Below, piece by piece: positions 35,853 to 45,399 of a stretch of DNA of 64,000 bases; within the stretch, counting starts at the first letter, position 1, and the number at the start of each line of letters is the position of its first letter. The stretch lies in NCBI RefSeq assembly GCF_003324485.1, contig NZ_QODK01000007.1, positions 123,535 through 187,534 on the forward strand, read 5' to 3'. Position numbers and translations under genes: made by a program. The DNA comes from Cohaesibacter intestini (GTDB lineage Bacteria > Pseudomonadota > Alphaproteobacteria > Rhizobiales > Cohaesibacteraceae). The notes under the pieces were generated by a model. The model did not search any database. It saw only the letters and a list, made by a program, of their open reading frames with translations, and was not told the origin of the DNA.

Positions 35853-38089
35853 GCAATCAAAACCAACCAGATCCCCATTGTCGCCATAGAACCATTTCCA
35901 AGGCACACGTCCTGAGTCTGATCGTGTTTGTCTTGACGATTTTGTGCCTTCCCTTTGCGTCCCAAGCACAGAATGGCACCCCGGTTCTGACAAAATTCCT
36001 CAAAGAGGTTCCAGCCCAGGAGCTTGTTGCAGAAGCGACCGCATATGGTCCGATCAGCAGCGATGTTCCCATAGCGCCGCTTATGCGCGGCAATGATCTG
36101 TTGGGCTACGCTTTCATAACGTCTGATTTCGTGAGCACGACCGGTTACTCTGGCAAGCCCATCCATGTGATGGTGGCTATTTCGCCGGAAGGCAAGTTGC
36201 TGCGGACCAAACTCGTCAAGCATTCAGAACCCATCGTCCTGATTGGCATTCCCAATCACAAGATCGAGGCCCTGACCGACACCTATTCGGGGTTGAATAT
36301 CGTTCACGAAGCGGAGACCGGTGGGGCTGGACACGATCTGGATATCATTTCGGGTGCGACAGTCACCATCATGATCATCGATGATTCAATCGTGCGGTCG
36401 GCCATCAAGCTTTCCAGAGAGCTGGGGCTGGGAGGATTGCAAGCCGAGATCGGCAGTGACTTGCCTCCCCGCAAACTCAAGTCCGACTATCTGGAAGACA
36501 CCGACTGGCACACATTGGCGGGAGACGGATCCATCCGTCGATTGACGCTCGATATCGGTCAGGTCAATTCGGCCTTTGAGAAGACCGGAGACGAACGATC
36601 CATCAAGCGCCCGGAACCAGGCGAGCCGTCAAACACCTATATCGATATGCATGCCGCTCTGGTATCTGTCCCGGCCATTGGGCGAAACCTGCTTGGCGAG
36701 GCGGAGTATAAGAATCTCACAGACTGGCTGGAAGAAGGCGAGCATGCAATTCTGCTGCTAGGACGCGGCGTCTATTCCTTCAAGGGGTCGGGCTATGTCC
36801 GTGGTGGTATTTTCGACCGGATCCAACTGATTCAAGGCGACAATTCGCTGCGTTTCCGTGACCGTATGCACCGCCGTCTGGGGGCCTTGGCTGAAGAGGA
36901 TGCTCCGAAATTTACTGAGCTGGACATCTTCAAGATTCCTGCCGATGCGGAGTTCGACCCGGCAAAAGCCTGGCATATCCAGCTGCTCTTGAACCGGGCC
37001 GTCGGGCCGATTGAAAAGACGTTCATCACCTTCGATCTGGGCTACAAATTACCCGAACACTATTTTGAGCCACGGCCAATGGCACCGCCCGCAACCAGCG
37101 TGGTGGATAAGGATGAAGATGCCGCTGCCCGCTCATTCCTATGGAAACGGGTATGGACTGAAAAGCGGGTGGAAATTGCCATCCTTGTGGCAATGCTCAC
37201 TGTTCTGACCGGAACCTTCTTTTTCCAGATGCAAGTCACCCGAAACGCACGCGCCTTCTATTGGTTCCGCATGAGTTTTCTGGTGGTGACGCTGGTCTTC
37301 GTTGGCTGGCATCAAAACGCCCAATTGTCTGTGGTCAACCTGATGGCACTGGGTTCCTCTTTCGTGGAAGGCTTCAGTTGGGACGCCTTTTTGCTCGATC
37401 CACTGGTCTTTATCCTGTGGTGCTCGGTTGCCGCCGCCCTTCTGTTCTGGGGACGGGGTGCTTTTTGTGGCTGGCTTTGCCCGTTTGGCGCCTTGCAGGA
37501 ATTGACCAACCAGATTGCACGCTTCTTCAAGGTGCCGCAAATCGTCGTTCCCTGGGGGCTCCATGAACGCCTTTGGCCGGTCAAGTATATCATCTTCATG
37601 GTCCTTGTCGGTCTCGCAGTCGTCTCCGTTCCGATGGCTGAGGGATATGCCGAAGTTGAGCCTTTCAAGACCGCGATCATTTTGAAATTTGTCCGTGCAT
37701 GGCCCTTTGTGGCTTTTGCGATCGTGTTGCTGATCGCCGGCCTCTTCATTGAGCGTTTCTATTGTCGCTACCTGTGTCCTTTGGGGGCTGCTTTGGCGAT
37801 CCCGGGGCGTATTCGCATGTTCGACTGGCTCAAGCGGTACAAAGAGTGCGGCAGCCCATGCCAGCTTTGCGCCAAAGACTGCTTCGTTCAAGCCATCCAT
37901 CCAACGGGAGAAATCAACCCGAACGAATGCCTGTCCTGTCTGAACTGTCAGGTTCTGTATCAGGATGATCAACGATGCCCGGTCCGGATCAAGCTTCGCA
38001 GGAGTCGGGAAAAAATCCAGAGAAGCAACGCTCAATCGGCGGAGGCTTTCGAAAAAGTTCTTGCTTCACCAATCAACAAAACTCAGTAG
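35843..38089 (+). CDS. nosR: nitrous oxide reductase maturation/electron-transfer protein NosR
   Basis: A polytopic iron-sulfur flavoprotein thought to feed electrons to NosZ and needed for its expression. Layout: signal segment (~18-35); periplasmic FMN-binding domain with flavinylation motif SGATVT, with Thr175 the likely FMN-linked residue; helices at ~445-640. Two CxxxCP motifs follow in the membrane part (CGWLCPFGALQE and CRYLCPLGAALA). A C-terminal ferredoxin-like region (CGSPCQLCAKDC and CLSCLNCQ) completes it. The 748-residue length is typical. The RBS GGAG lies 8 bases before the ATG. It is co-transcribed with nosZ. Confidence 0.96.
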   Translation: MALGNQNQPDPHCRHRTISKAHVLSLIVFVLTILCLPFASQAQNGTPVLTKFLKEVPAQELVAEATAYGPISSDVPIAPLMRGNDLLGYAFITSDFVSTTGYSGKPIHVMVAISPEGKLLRTKLVKHSEPIVLIGIPNHKIEALTDTYSGLNIVHEAETGGAGHDLDIISGATVTIMIIDDSIVRSAIKLSRELGLGGLQAEIGSDLPPRKLKSDYLEDTDWHTLAGDGSIRRLTLDIGQVNSAFEKTGDERSIKRPEPGEPSNTYIDMHAALVSVPAIGRNLLGEAEYKNLTDWLEEGEHAILLLGRGVYSFKGSGYVRGGIFDRIQLIQGDNSLRFRDRMHRRLGALAEEDAPKFTELDIFKIPADAEFDPAKAWHIQLLLNRAVGPIEKTFITFDLGYKLPEHYFEPRPMAPPATSVVDKDEDAAARSFLWKRVWTEKRVEIAILVAMLTVLTGTFFFQMQVTRNARAFYWFRMSFLVVTLVFVGWHQNAQLSVVNLMALGSSFVEGFSWDAFLLDPLVFILWCSVAAALLFWGRGAFCGWLCPFGALQELTNQIARFFKVPQIVVPWGLHERLWPVKYIIFMVLVGLAVVSVPMAEGYAEVEPFKTAIILKFVRAWPFVAFAIVLLIAGLFIERFYCRYLCPLGAALAIPGRIRMFDWLKRYKECGSPCQLCAKDCFVQAIHPTGEINPNECLSCLNCQVLYQDDQRCPVRIKLRRSREKIQRSNAQSAEAFEKVLASPINKTQ

Positions 38090-38098
38090 GAGAGAAAC

Positions 38099-40003
38099 AT
38101 GACAACAGAAAAGAAACCGAAAGAAGGCATCTCACGCCGCGGACTTCTTGGCGGTACAGGGGCAGGTGCGGCTCTGGCGACGTCCATGGCGGTTGCTGGT
38201 GGCTCAATGCTGTCTTCCACCGCGCCCGCGGCTGCAAAGAACAGCTCGCACCTGGAACCGGGTGAGCTGGATGAATATTACGGCTTCTGGTCATCCGGGC
38301 AATGCGGTGAGATGCGCATTCTTGGATTGCCATCGATGCGCGAATTGATGCGCGTGCCTGTGTTCAACCGCTGCTCGGCCACCGGCTGGGGCTGCACCAA
38401 CGAATCCAAGAAGATCCTGACGGAAGGTCTGCTGCCCGAAACCAAGGAATTCCTGGCCAAGCGCGGCATGGAAACCTATGACAATGGTGATCTCCACCAC
38501 CCTCATATGTCTTTCACCGATGGCACCTATGATGGTCGCTATCTCTTCATGAACGACAAGGCAAACACCCGCGTGGCCCGTGTGCGCTGTGATGTGATGA
38601 AGTGCGACAAGATCATCGAGATCCCGAATGCCTCTGACATCCACGGCCTGCGCCCGCAAAAATATCCGCGCACCGGTTACGTCTTTGCCAATGGCGAGCA
38701 TCGCGTCCCGTTGGTCAATGATGGATCCACCCTTGATAGCCCGGAAGACTATGTTGCGATTTTCACGGCCATTGATGGCGACACCATGGAAGTTGCATGG
38801 CAGGTTATCGTTGACGGCAATCTCGACAATGTCGATGCAGACTATCAGGGCCGTTATGCCGTATCGTCCTGCTATAACTCTGAAAATGGCGTGAACCTGG
38901 CAGACATGACCGAGTCCGAAATGGACCATGTGGTCATTTTCAACATTGCGCGCATCGAAGCTGCCGTTGAGGCAGGCGAGTATGAAGTCCATAACGGGGT
39001 CAAGGTTCTGGACGGCCGCAAGGGTTCCAAGCTGACTGCTTACATCCCGATTCCAAACAGCCCACACGGTGTAAACTCCTCACCGGACGGCAAATATGTC
39101 ATGGTCAATGGCAAGCTGTCCCCAACGGTGTCCATTATTGAATATGACAAAGTGGAAGCTGTCTTCAATGGTGCAGAGCCTCGCTCCTGTGTCGTCGGTG
39201 AACCTGAACTGGGCCTTGGCCCGCTTCATACCGCTTTTGATGGCAAGGGCAATGCTTACACCACGCTGTTCCTCGACAGCCAGTCGGTCAAGTGGAACAT
39301 CGACAAGGCAATCCGCAAATATGCTGGTGAGGATGTTGATCCGATCCTCTCGAAAGTTGATGTCCAATATCAGCCGGGCCACAACCATACCTCTATGGGT
39401 GAAACCAACGAAGCTGATGGCAAATGGCTGATTTCACTCAACAAATTCTCCAAAGACCGTTTCTTGAATGTCGGACCCCTGAAGCCAGAGAATGAGCAGT
39501 TGATCGACATTTCCGGTGACGAAATGAAAGTGGTGCATGACGGCCCGACCTTTGCCGAGCCCCATGACTGCATCATCGTACACCGCTCCAAGGTCAACCC
39601 TGTCAGCGCCTGGAAGCGAGATGACCCGACCTGGGCCGATGCGCAAAAACAAGCGGAAGCAGACGGCGTGGATCTGGAATCCGGTCACGATGAAGTCATT
39701 CGCGATGGCAACAAGGTTCGGGTCTACATGTATTCCGTAGCACCGACTTTCTCCATGGAGAAATTCACCGTCAAGCAGGGTGACGAGGTCACGATCTATA
39801 TCACCAACCTCGACGACGTTGATGATCTGACCCACGGCTTCACACTTGGCAACCATGGCATTGCCTTTGAAATTGCGCCACAGGCAACCGCCTCGGTGAC
39901 CTTCACCGCAGACCGCCCTGGTGTTCACTGGTTCTACTGCCAGTGGTTCTGTCATGCACTCCATATGGAAATGCGTGGCCGGATGCTGGTTGAACCTGCT
40001 TAA
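38099..40003 (+). CDS. nosZ: nitrous oxide reductase NosZ (Tat-exported, clade I type)
   Basis: Periplasmic copper enzyme that reduces N2O to N2, the last step of denitrification. The Tat signal has SRRGLLGG at ~13-20. The seven-bladed propeller carries CuZ histidines, for example His133-His134 in DLHHPHMS. The C-terminal cupredoxin domain has the complete CuA set: Cys614, Trp616, Cys618, His622 and Met625 ([12 protein letters not shown]). The 634-residue length and the Tat signal place it in the typical (clade I) group. The RBS TAGGAGAG lies just upstream. Intact motifs imply a working enzyme. Confidence 0.97.
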   Translation: MTTEKKPKEGISRRGLLGGTGAGAALATSMAVAGGSMLSSTAPAAAKNSSHLEPGELDEYYGFWSSGQCGEMRILGLPSMRELMRVPVFNRCSATGWGCTNESKKILTEGLLPETKEFLAKRGMETYDNGDLHHPHMSFTDGTYDGRYLFMNDKANTRVARVRCDVMKCDKIIEIPNASDIHGLRPQKYPRTGYVFANGEHRVPLVNDGSTLDSPEDYVAIFTAIDGDTMEVAWQVIVDGNLDNVDADYQGRYAVSSCYNSENGVNLADMTESEMDHVVIFNIARIEAAVEAGEYEVHNGVKVLDGRKGSKLTAYIPIPNSPHGVNSSPDGKYVMVNGKLSPTVSIIEYDKVEAVFNGAEPRSCVVGEPELGLGPLHTAFDGKGNAYTTLFLDSQSVKWNIDKAIRKYAGEDVDPILSKVDVQYQPGHNHTSMGETNEADGKWLISLNKFSKDRFLNVGPLKPENEQLIDISGDEMKVVHDGPTFAEPHDCIIVHRSKVNPVSAWKRDDPTWADAQKQAEADGVDLESGHDEVIRDGNKVRVYMYSVAPTFSMEKFTVKQGDEVTIYITNLDDVDDLTHGFTLGNHGIAFEIAPQATASVTFTADRPGVHWFYCQWFCHALHMEMRGRMLVEPA

Positions 40004-40018
40004 GAGAGTGGAGAATCG

Positions 40019-41275
40019 ATGCTTCGCACATTGTTCATAGCCGTATTGTTTCTTCAATCATCTTTCGTGATGGCAAGGGAAATACGCGTTCCTGCACATA
40101 GCGGAGCGTTGGTTGATGCTCTCAAAAATGCGAAGGCGGGTGACATCATCCGCCTTCAATCCGGCACCTATGAAGGCTCGTTCACCATTGACACTCCAAT
40201 CACGCTCGATGGTGCGGGCAAAGCCGCAATCGTCGGCAATGAGATCGGCTCTGTGATTTCAGTCCTGTCACCTGATGTAACAATCAAAGGGCTGACGGTT
40301 ACCGGATCTGGTTCCAAGGGCGATGGTCGTGACGCCGGTATCTATCTGAGCAAGAAGGCGACCAATGCCGTGGTATCGGACAATCGCATTTTGGGCAATC
40401 TTGTCGGGGTGGACGTACATGGATCCAAGAATGCTCTGGTCACCCGCAATGTGATTGAGGGACGACAGGATTTCCGAATGAATGATCGGGGCAATGGCGT
40501 GTATGTCTGGAACGCGCCCGGTGCCAAGGTCATCCAGAATGATTTTCGCTGGGGGCGCGATGGTATTTTCGTGAATACATCGAAGCGGAATGAGTTTTCC
40601 GGCAACCGCTTTCGCGATCTGCGGTTCGCCGTGCACTACATGTATGCCAACGACAGCATCGTTACCAATAATCTCTCCGAAGGAAATCACTTGGGATACG
40701 CCATCATGTATTCGAGGAATGTCGTGATTAAAGGCAATTACTCCAAAGGGGATCGCGATCACGGTATCATGATGAATTACACCAACAGCAGTACCGTCAG
40801 CGGCAATCACATCGAAAGCGTTGATGACAAGTGCGTCTTTATCTACAACGCACACAAAAACAGGTTTGAAGGCAACTATTTTGCCGGTTGCGGCATTGGC
40901 ATTCACTTCACGGCTGGGTCTGAACGCAACCAGTTCAGCAACAACGCCTTTGTCGCCAACCGAACCCAAGTGAAATATGTCGGCTCCCGCTGGATTGACT
41001 GGAGCGTTGATGGAAAAGGCAACTACTGGTCTGATCACGCAGCCTTCGATCTTGACGGCAACGGAATTGCAGACAACGTCTATCGACCAAATGACATTAT
41101 GGACCACATTCTTTGGACGCAGCCAGCTGCCAAAGCACTGCTCGGCTCACCTGCCGTGCAGTTGATCCGCTGGTCTCAGTCAACTTTCCCTGCACTTTTG
41201 CCCGGTGGTGTTGTTGATCGTGCACCCCTGATGCAACCCAAACTGCCAAGTCGCACGATCTGGGAGGATTTCTGA
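40019..41275 (+). CDS. nosD: periplasmic copper-site maturation protein NosD
   Basis: A right-handed beta-helix (CASH-domain) protein needed for building the CuZ site. Signal peptide residues 1-20 (ends VMAR). The repeated segments VRN/GNxxxGN, such as NKLVSDNRILGNLVGVDVHG-type turns, are visible across residues ~60-310. The 418-residue length is normal. It starts 16 bases after nosZ with RBS GTGGAGAA. It should work with the NosFY ABC transporter encoded next. Confidence 0.94.
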   Translation: MLRTLFIAVLFLQSSFVMAREIRVPAHSGALVDALKNAKAGDIIRLQSGTYEGSFTIDTPITLDGAGKAAIVGNEIGSVISVLSPDVTIKGLTVTGSGSKGDGRDAGIYLSKKATNAVVSDNRILGNLVGVDVHGSKNALVTRNVIEGRQDFRMNDRGNGVYVWNAPGAKVIQNDFRWGRDGIFVNTSKRNEFSGNRFRDLRFAVHYMYANDSIVTNNLSEGNHLGYAIMYSRNVVIKGNYSKGDRDHGIMMNYTNSSTVSGNHIESVDDKCVFIYNAHKNRFEGNYFAGCGIGIHFTAGSERNQFSNNAFVANRTQVKYVGSRWIDWSVDGKGNYWSDHAAFDLDGNGIADNVYRPNDIMDHILWTQPAAKALLGSPAVQLIRWSQSTFPALLPGGVVDRAPLMQPKLPSRTIWEDF

Positions 41276-42174
41276 TGCCTGCGCTCGACATTAAGAACCT
41301 GTTCAAACGGTATCATTCGCTGCAAGCCGTCTCTGACGTCAGCCTGCAGATCGAAGCGGGAGAACGGGTTGCGCTGCTGGGCCACAACGGAGCAGGCAAA
41401 ACGACGATCATCAGAATGATCCTTGGCCTGACCGCGATTTCTCAAGGCAACATCTCCATTCTCGGGGCCGAGCCGGGAAGCCGGAAGGCGCGGAACGTAA
41501 CCGGTTTTCTACCCGAAAGTGTTGCGTTTCATGGATCCTTGACCGGCAGGGAACAACTGCATCATTGCGCAAGACTGAAATCTGCGCCGCTTTCGCAAGC
41601 TGATGCCCTGCTTGAACGTGTGGGTCTGGCCCACGCTGCCGACAGAAAAATCCGCACCTATTCAAAGGGCATGCGGCAGCGGGTCGGGCTGGCTCAAGTG
41701 GTTTTGGGTGATCCTAAACTGGCCATTCTTGATGAACCGACCAGCGGTCTTGATCCGATTTCTCGTCATGAATTCTATGATATCGTCGAGGAACTGGCCC
41801 AGAAAGGGGCCGCTATATTGCTGTCATCCCATGCGCTTACCGAGCTGGAGCTGCGCACAGATCGTATTTCGATCCTGAGCAAGGGCAAACTGGTTGCCAA
41901 TGACAGTCTTTCCCGGTTGCGCATGTCCGCAGACCTGCCGATCCGGGTCACGGTTACGGCCACTCCGGAAACGGTAGGGGACATTCACGGCAAGCTTGGA
42001 GGACATCGGGTGAATGGCCAACTGATCGAATTCTACTGCCAACCACAAGAGAAGGTGCAATTGCTTTCCTCAATCACCGCGCTTGGCTCCATTGTCAAGG
42101 ATGTCGACGTAACCCCCGCCAGCCTCGAACAATTGTATCGTCATTACAGCGGCGTGAATGAGGAGATGCATTGA
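41275..42174 (+). CDS. nosF: ABC transporter ATPase NosF
   Basis: ATP-binding subunit of NosDFY, which supports CuZ assembly. Walker A GHNGAGKTT, signature YSKGMRQRVGLAQVVLG and Walker B LAILDEPTSGLDP are intact. Length 299 residues. It overlaps nosD by one base and nosY by 4, so the three are tightly coupled. Confidence 0.95.
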   Translation: MPALDIKNLFKRYHSLQAVSDVSLQIEAGERVALLGHNGAGKTTIIRMILGLTAISQGNISILGAEPGSRKARNVTGFLPESVAFHGSLTGREQLHHCARLKSAPLSQADALLERVGLAHAADRKIRTYSKGMRQRVGLAQVVLGDPKLAILDEPTSGLDPISRHEFYDIVEELAQKGAAILLSSHALTELELRTDRISILSKGKLVANDSLSRLRMSADLPIRVTVTATPETVGDIHGKLGGHRVNGQLIEFYCQPQEKVQLLSSITALGSIVKDVDVTPASLEQLYRHYSGVNEEMH

Positions 42175-42992
42175 TGTCTGTATTTGCCATTGCTCGTTTG
42201 GAACTGCTCATCGCCCGTCGCAATTTGTGGGTCACCATCGCTGTCATGGTCATGGTTCTTTTTGACATTGTCCTGACCTTTGCCGGGGATGCTCCCACTG
42301 GAATCCTGGGCGTTAACCCCTTGACCATCGCGTTGACATCCATCACCACCTTATCGGTCTATCTCATACCGCTCATCGCTCTGCTTCTATCTTTTGATGC
42401 TATTTCCGGCGAGAGAGAGCGCGGAACCCTGACCCTGAGCCTCTCCTACCCGCTGTCCAGACTTGAAATCCTGATCGGCAAGTTCATTGCTCATTTCAGC
42501 GTGTTGGCTATCGCCATAGGCATCGGGCTTTGTCTGACGGCAACCCTTGTCACATTCAAGCATGGTGCCGAGCATCTCGCCCTCGCACCCTTGTTTAAAC
42601 TGTATGTCACCTCCCTTGCCCTTGGCTCCTGTTTTCTGGGGTTGGGGTATGCGATCTCAATCACCGTGCGCCAGTCCGGGGCTGCTTCTGGCATCGCCAT
42701 CGCCCTGTGGTTGGTTTGTGTTGTGCTCTACGATCTGGCCCTGCTCGGTGCGCTGGTTTTCGATGAAGCCGGCTATTTCACCAAGAGCGTGTTCCCGTGG
42801 CTTCTGGTCTCCAACCCGGCTGACGCCTTCCGGTTGATCAATACCCCCTTCACCGACGGTGGCATGATCGGGTCTGGCGTTTCATCCGCCAGCCATGCGA
42901 TCGGGCTTGTCGGACAAGTGGTTTCCCTTGCGCTTTGGCCTTTGATCGCCCTTTCGATTTCTTCGTTCTTTTTCAAAAGGATGGAACCATGA
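42171..42992 (+). CDS. nosY: ABC transporter permease NosY
   Basis: Membrane subunit of NosDFY with six hydrophobic helices in 273 residues. The family hallmark SFDAISGERERGTLTLSLSY lies near residue 80. It overlaps nosF by 4 bases at its start and nosL by 4 at its end. Confidence 0.95.
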   Translation: MMSVFAIARLELLIARRNLWVTIAVMVMVLFDIVLTFAGDAPTGILGVNPLTIALTSITTLSVYLIPLIALLLSFDAISGERERGTLTLSLSYPLSRLEILIGKFIAHFSVLAIAIGIGLCLTATLVTFKHGAEHLALAPLFKLYVTSLALGSCFLGLGYAISITVRQSGAASGIAIALWLVCVVLYDLALLGALVFDEAGYFTKSVFPWLLVSNPADAFRLINTPFTDGGMIGSGVSSASHAIGLVGQVVSLALWPLIALSISSFFFKRMEP

Positions 42993-43528
42993 AACAACCG
43001 GCCGTCGCCCTTCTTTGCCTCCTGACAATGCTCGGAGCCTGCAGTGAGGAAACGCAACAAAGTGCCATCCCGGCCCCCATTGCGCTGACCGATGAAGCCG
43101 CAGGGCATTATTGCCAGATGGCGATCCTGGAACATCCAGGTCCGAAAGCGCAATTGTTCGTCGAGACCCTGCTCCATCCCCTCTGGTTCTCTCAGGTCCG
43201 TGACGGGCTTGCCAAGATCAAGTCTGCAGAACGGAGTGCGGACATCATCGTTCTGTATGTCAACGACATGGGGGCTGCGAAGAGCTGGGAAGAGCCGGGA
43301 ACTGAAAACTGGATCCGCGTGGAAAAGGCCTATTTTGTGGTCGGATCGAATGCCATGGGTGGCATGGGGGCGCCTGAATATGTTCCCTTCTCCGACAAAG
43401 CCAAGGCTATGGACTTCATCACCAACCATGGTGGCAGCATCATGCGGTTTGAAGACATCACGGCTGAGGAAGTGCTCTCGCCCATCGATGTTGCCCTGCC
43501 CGTTTCAAGTCCTACAGAAAAAGGCTAG
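42989..43528 (+). CDS. nosL: copper chaperone lipoprotein NosL
   Basis: A 179-residue outer- or inner-membrane lipoprotein with lipobox LGAC (Cys18), which delivers Cu(I) to apo-NosZ. The NosL motif GHYCQMAILEHPGPKAQLF and the later MGAPEYVPFSDKAKAM match the family. The ATG at 42989 overlaps the nosY stop (ATGA). No nosX/apbE gene follows. Confidence 0.94.
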   Translation: MKQPAVALLCLLTMLGACSEETQQSAIPAPIALTDEAAGHYCQMAILEHPGPKAQLFVETLLHPLWFSQVRDGLAKIKSAERSADIIVLYVNDMGAAKSWEEPGTENWIRVEKAYFVVGSNAMGGMGAPEYVPFSDKAKAMDFITNHGGSIMRFEDITAEEVLSPIDVALPVSSPTEKG

Positions 43529-43584
43529 GCTCAATGTGTCTCACCAAGCCCAGTCTTGCGCACTTCAGGTTTATGGGGAGCGGA

Positions 43585-44178
43585 TTACTCAACTGAAGAA
43601 ATCAATCGCCTGAGTTTGGCAACCGCAGAGTCATGGCTCTCACCAAAGCCAATGGTCGCACTTAGTCTGTTGCCCTTCGCCATCAGGTAAACTGTGGCTG
43701 TATGATCAATCGTGAAATATCCCTCTTCACTATTCGGCTCGTTTTTCTTCGCATACACTTTATAGGCTTTTGTGACGTCAAGCACCTGCTGCTGCGTCCC
43801 ATAAAGGCCCACAAGCTGATCGAAAAAAGCACCAACATAGGAAGCCAACGTTTCCTGATCATCCCGCTCAGCATCAACGGAGACAAACACATAGTGTAGA
43901 GCGTCGGCCTCTTCGCCCAGATCTTCAACCCAGCCGACCATTTCTGCCAGAGTTGTCGGGCAAACATCCGGACAAAAGGTATAGCCAAAGAAAATGACCA
44001 TGGGCTTGTCATTGAAATCGGCCTCGGTAGCCGCGCGACCGGTGTGGTCGGTCAGATTAATGCACCAGCTATGCTCGCCTTCTGACCTCCAGAGGGCGGC
44101 GCGAAACTCTCTACCACCAGTTTGTCGAGCCCGCACCAAGGCAACAAAAAAGGCCGGTTGCCCGACCCTTTTGTTCAC
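43585..44178 (-). CDS. SCO1/SenC-family copper protein
   Basis: A thioredoxin-fold copper chaperone: CPDVC (CxxxC) and the downstream His in TIDHTATVYL are the copper ligands of SCO proteins. The ~150-residue domain (LTDHTGRAATEADFNDKPMV onward) is well conserved. The N-terminal ~40 residues (GTG start at 44178) contain only a weak hydrophobic patch (QPAFFVALV) and then a charged stretch, unlike the clean membrane anchor normally present. It is convergent with nosL and just downstream of argE, with 16 bases between them. It likely helps load copper onto NosZ or cytochrome oxidase. Confidence 0.85.
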   Translation of the reverse strand: MNKRVGQPAFFVALVRARQTGGREFRAALWRSEGEHSWCINLTDHTGRAATEADFNDKPMVIFFGYTFCPDVCPTTLAEMVGWVEDLGEEADALHYVFVSVDAERDDQETLASYVGAFFDQLVGLYGTQQQVLDVTKAYKVYAKKNEPNSEEGYFTIDHTATVYLMAKGNRLSATIGFGESHDSAVAKLRRLISSVE

Positions 44179-44194
44179 AAAAATAGCAAGACAG

Positions 44195-45394
44195 CTAGAC
44201 AGGTTGTTCCAACACAGACGTCAGCTCATCGATAAATGTCAGGCATTGTTCCAGCTGGTCAATCTCGACAAATTCGTTCGGCCTGTGAGCCTGCTTGATC
44301 GAGCCGGGCCCGACAATCACCGACGGAATATTGCCTTCGGTCTCAAAGACACCCCCTTCCGAGCCATAGGACACTTTGCCACCCCATTCCGGCATCAGAT
44401 GGGCATAGCATTCAAAAGCCGCATTGCCACGCGCCTCCCCCATGGCGGGATAGGCAAAGATCCGCTCCCATGTGACACCGCTTGACGGTGACTTGGCCTT
44501 CATTTTGGCAACCACATCGGCCTCAATGCCTTCCAGCAAGGCCTGCATGTCGCCCTCGGCATCCATCCCGCTGATCGAGCGTAGCTCGAAGGTGAAGCTG
44601 CATGTGTCCGGCGTCACATTGGTTGCGACCCCGCCCTTGATCATCGTCGTCAACATGGTGGCATGGGGCACGGTGAAGTCCGCATCAAACGGCCCTTCGA
44701 GCTGATAACGGTCGGCGCGCTCGGCAATCGTCGCGATGATCCGGGTGGCATATTCCACCGCATTGACATGGTCGGGGGCAAAGGAAGAATGACCAGACGT
44801 GCCCTTCACATGGGCCCGCATCGCGATTTTTCCCTTCTGGCCGGTGATCAATTTCATCTCCGACGGCTCGCCAATGATGGCAAGTTCCGGTGGCACATCC
44901 AAAGCCGCCAGCCAGCGGGCAATGGCCGGAGCCCCCAGACATCCCACCTCTTCATCATAGGAGAAGCAAATATAGACCGGGCGTTTGAGATCAGCCTTAG
45001 CGATCACCCCTGCCTTGGCCAATATGCAGGCAGCAAAGCCTTTCATATCACAAGAGCCGCGACCATAGATACGACCATCCCGTTCGTCGGCCACGAAGGG
45101 CGGGGTGATCCATGTGTCTTCCTCGGCAGGCACCACATCCGTATGACCGGATAACACAATGCCGGGTTGGTCGGCCGGACCAAAGCGGGCAATCATATTG
45201 GCTTTGGTGCCGTCTTCATTGGGCAGGATGGTGATATCCGCCCCCAATTTAGCGAGAGTTTCGGCTGCATAGTCGATAAGCGCTCGGTTTGAACGACTGG
45301 ATACGGAATCATATCCAATCAAAACCCCCAAATGCGCCTTTGCCCACTCAAGAGCTGAATGCTGGAGCGTAGGGGCTTCGATGGTGAGGCTCAT
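44195..45394 (-). CDS. argE: ArgE/DapE-family deacetylase (acetylornithine deacetylase-like)
   Basis: A cytoplasmic M20-family amidohydrolase with two-metal site: VLSGHTDVVP (His, Asp), RGSCDMKGF (Asp), SYDEEVGCLG (catalytic Glu pair) and a C-terminal GPGSIKQAHRPNEF (His). Length 399 residues from ATG 45394 with RBS AAAGG 9 bases upstream. ArgE cleaves N-acetylornithine, but in a TctABC neighbourhood it could act on an imported N-acyl amino acid. Operonic with tctA (6-base gap from the 45400 stop). Confidence 0.88.
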   Translation of the reverse strand: MSLTIEAPTLQHSALEWAKAHLGVLIGYDSVSSRSNRALIDYAAETLAKLGADITILPNEDGTKANMIARFGPADQPGIVLSGHTDVVPAEEDTWITPPFVADERDGRIYGRGSCDMKGFAACILAKAGVIAKADLKRPVYICFSYDEEVGCLGAPAIARWLAALDVPPELAIIGEPSEMKLITGQKGKIAMRAHVKGTSGHSSFAPDHVNAVEYATRIIATIAERADRYQLEGPFDADFTVPHATMLTTMIKGGVATNVTPDTCSFTFELRSISGMDAEGDMQALLEGIEADVVAKMKAKSPSSGVTWERIFAYPAMGEARGNAAFECYAHLMPEWGGKVSYGSEGGVFETEGNIPSVIVGPGSIKQAHRPNEFVEIDQLEQCLTFIDELTSVLEQPV

Positions 45395-45399
45395 TGGTC

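Noticed and set aside
38291..39067. 258-codon open frame on the minus strand
   Set aside because: Antisense to nosZ; a shadow of its codon bias.
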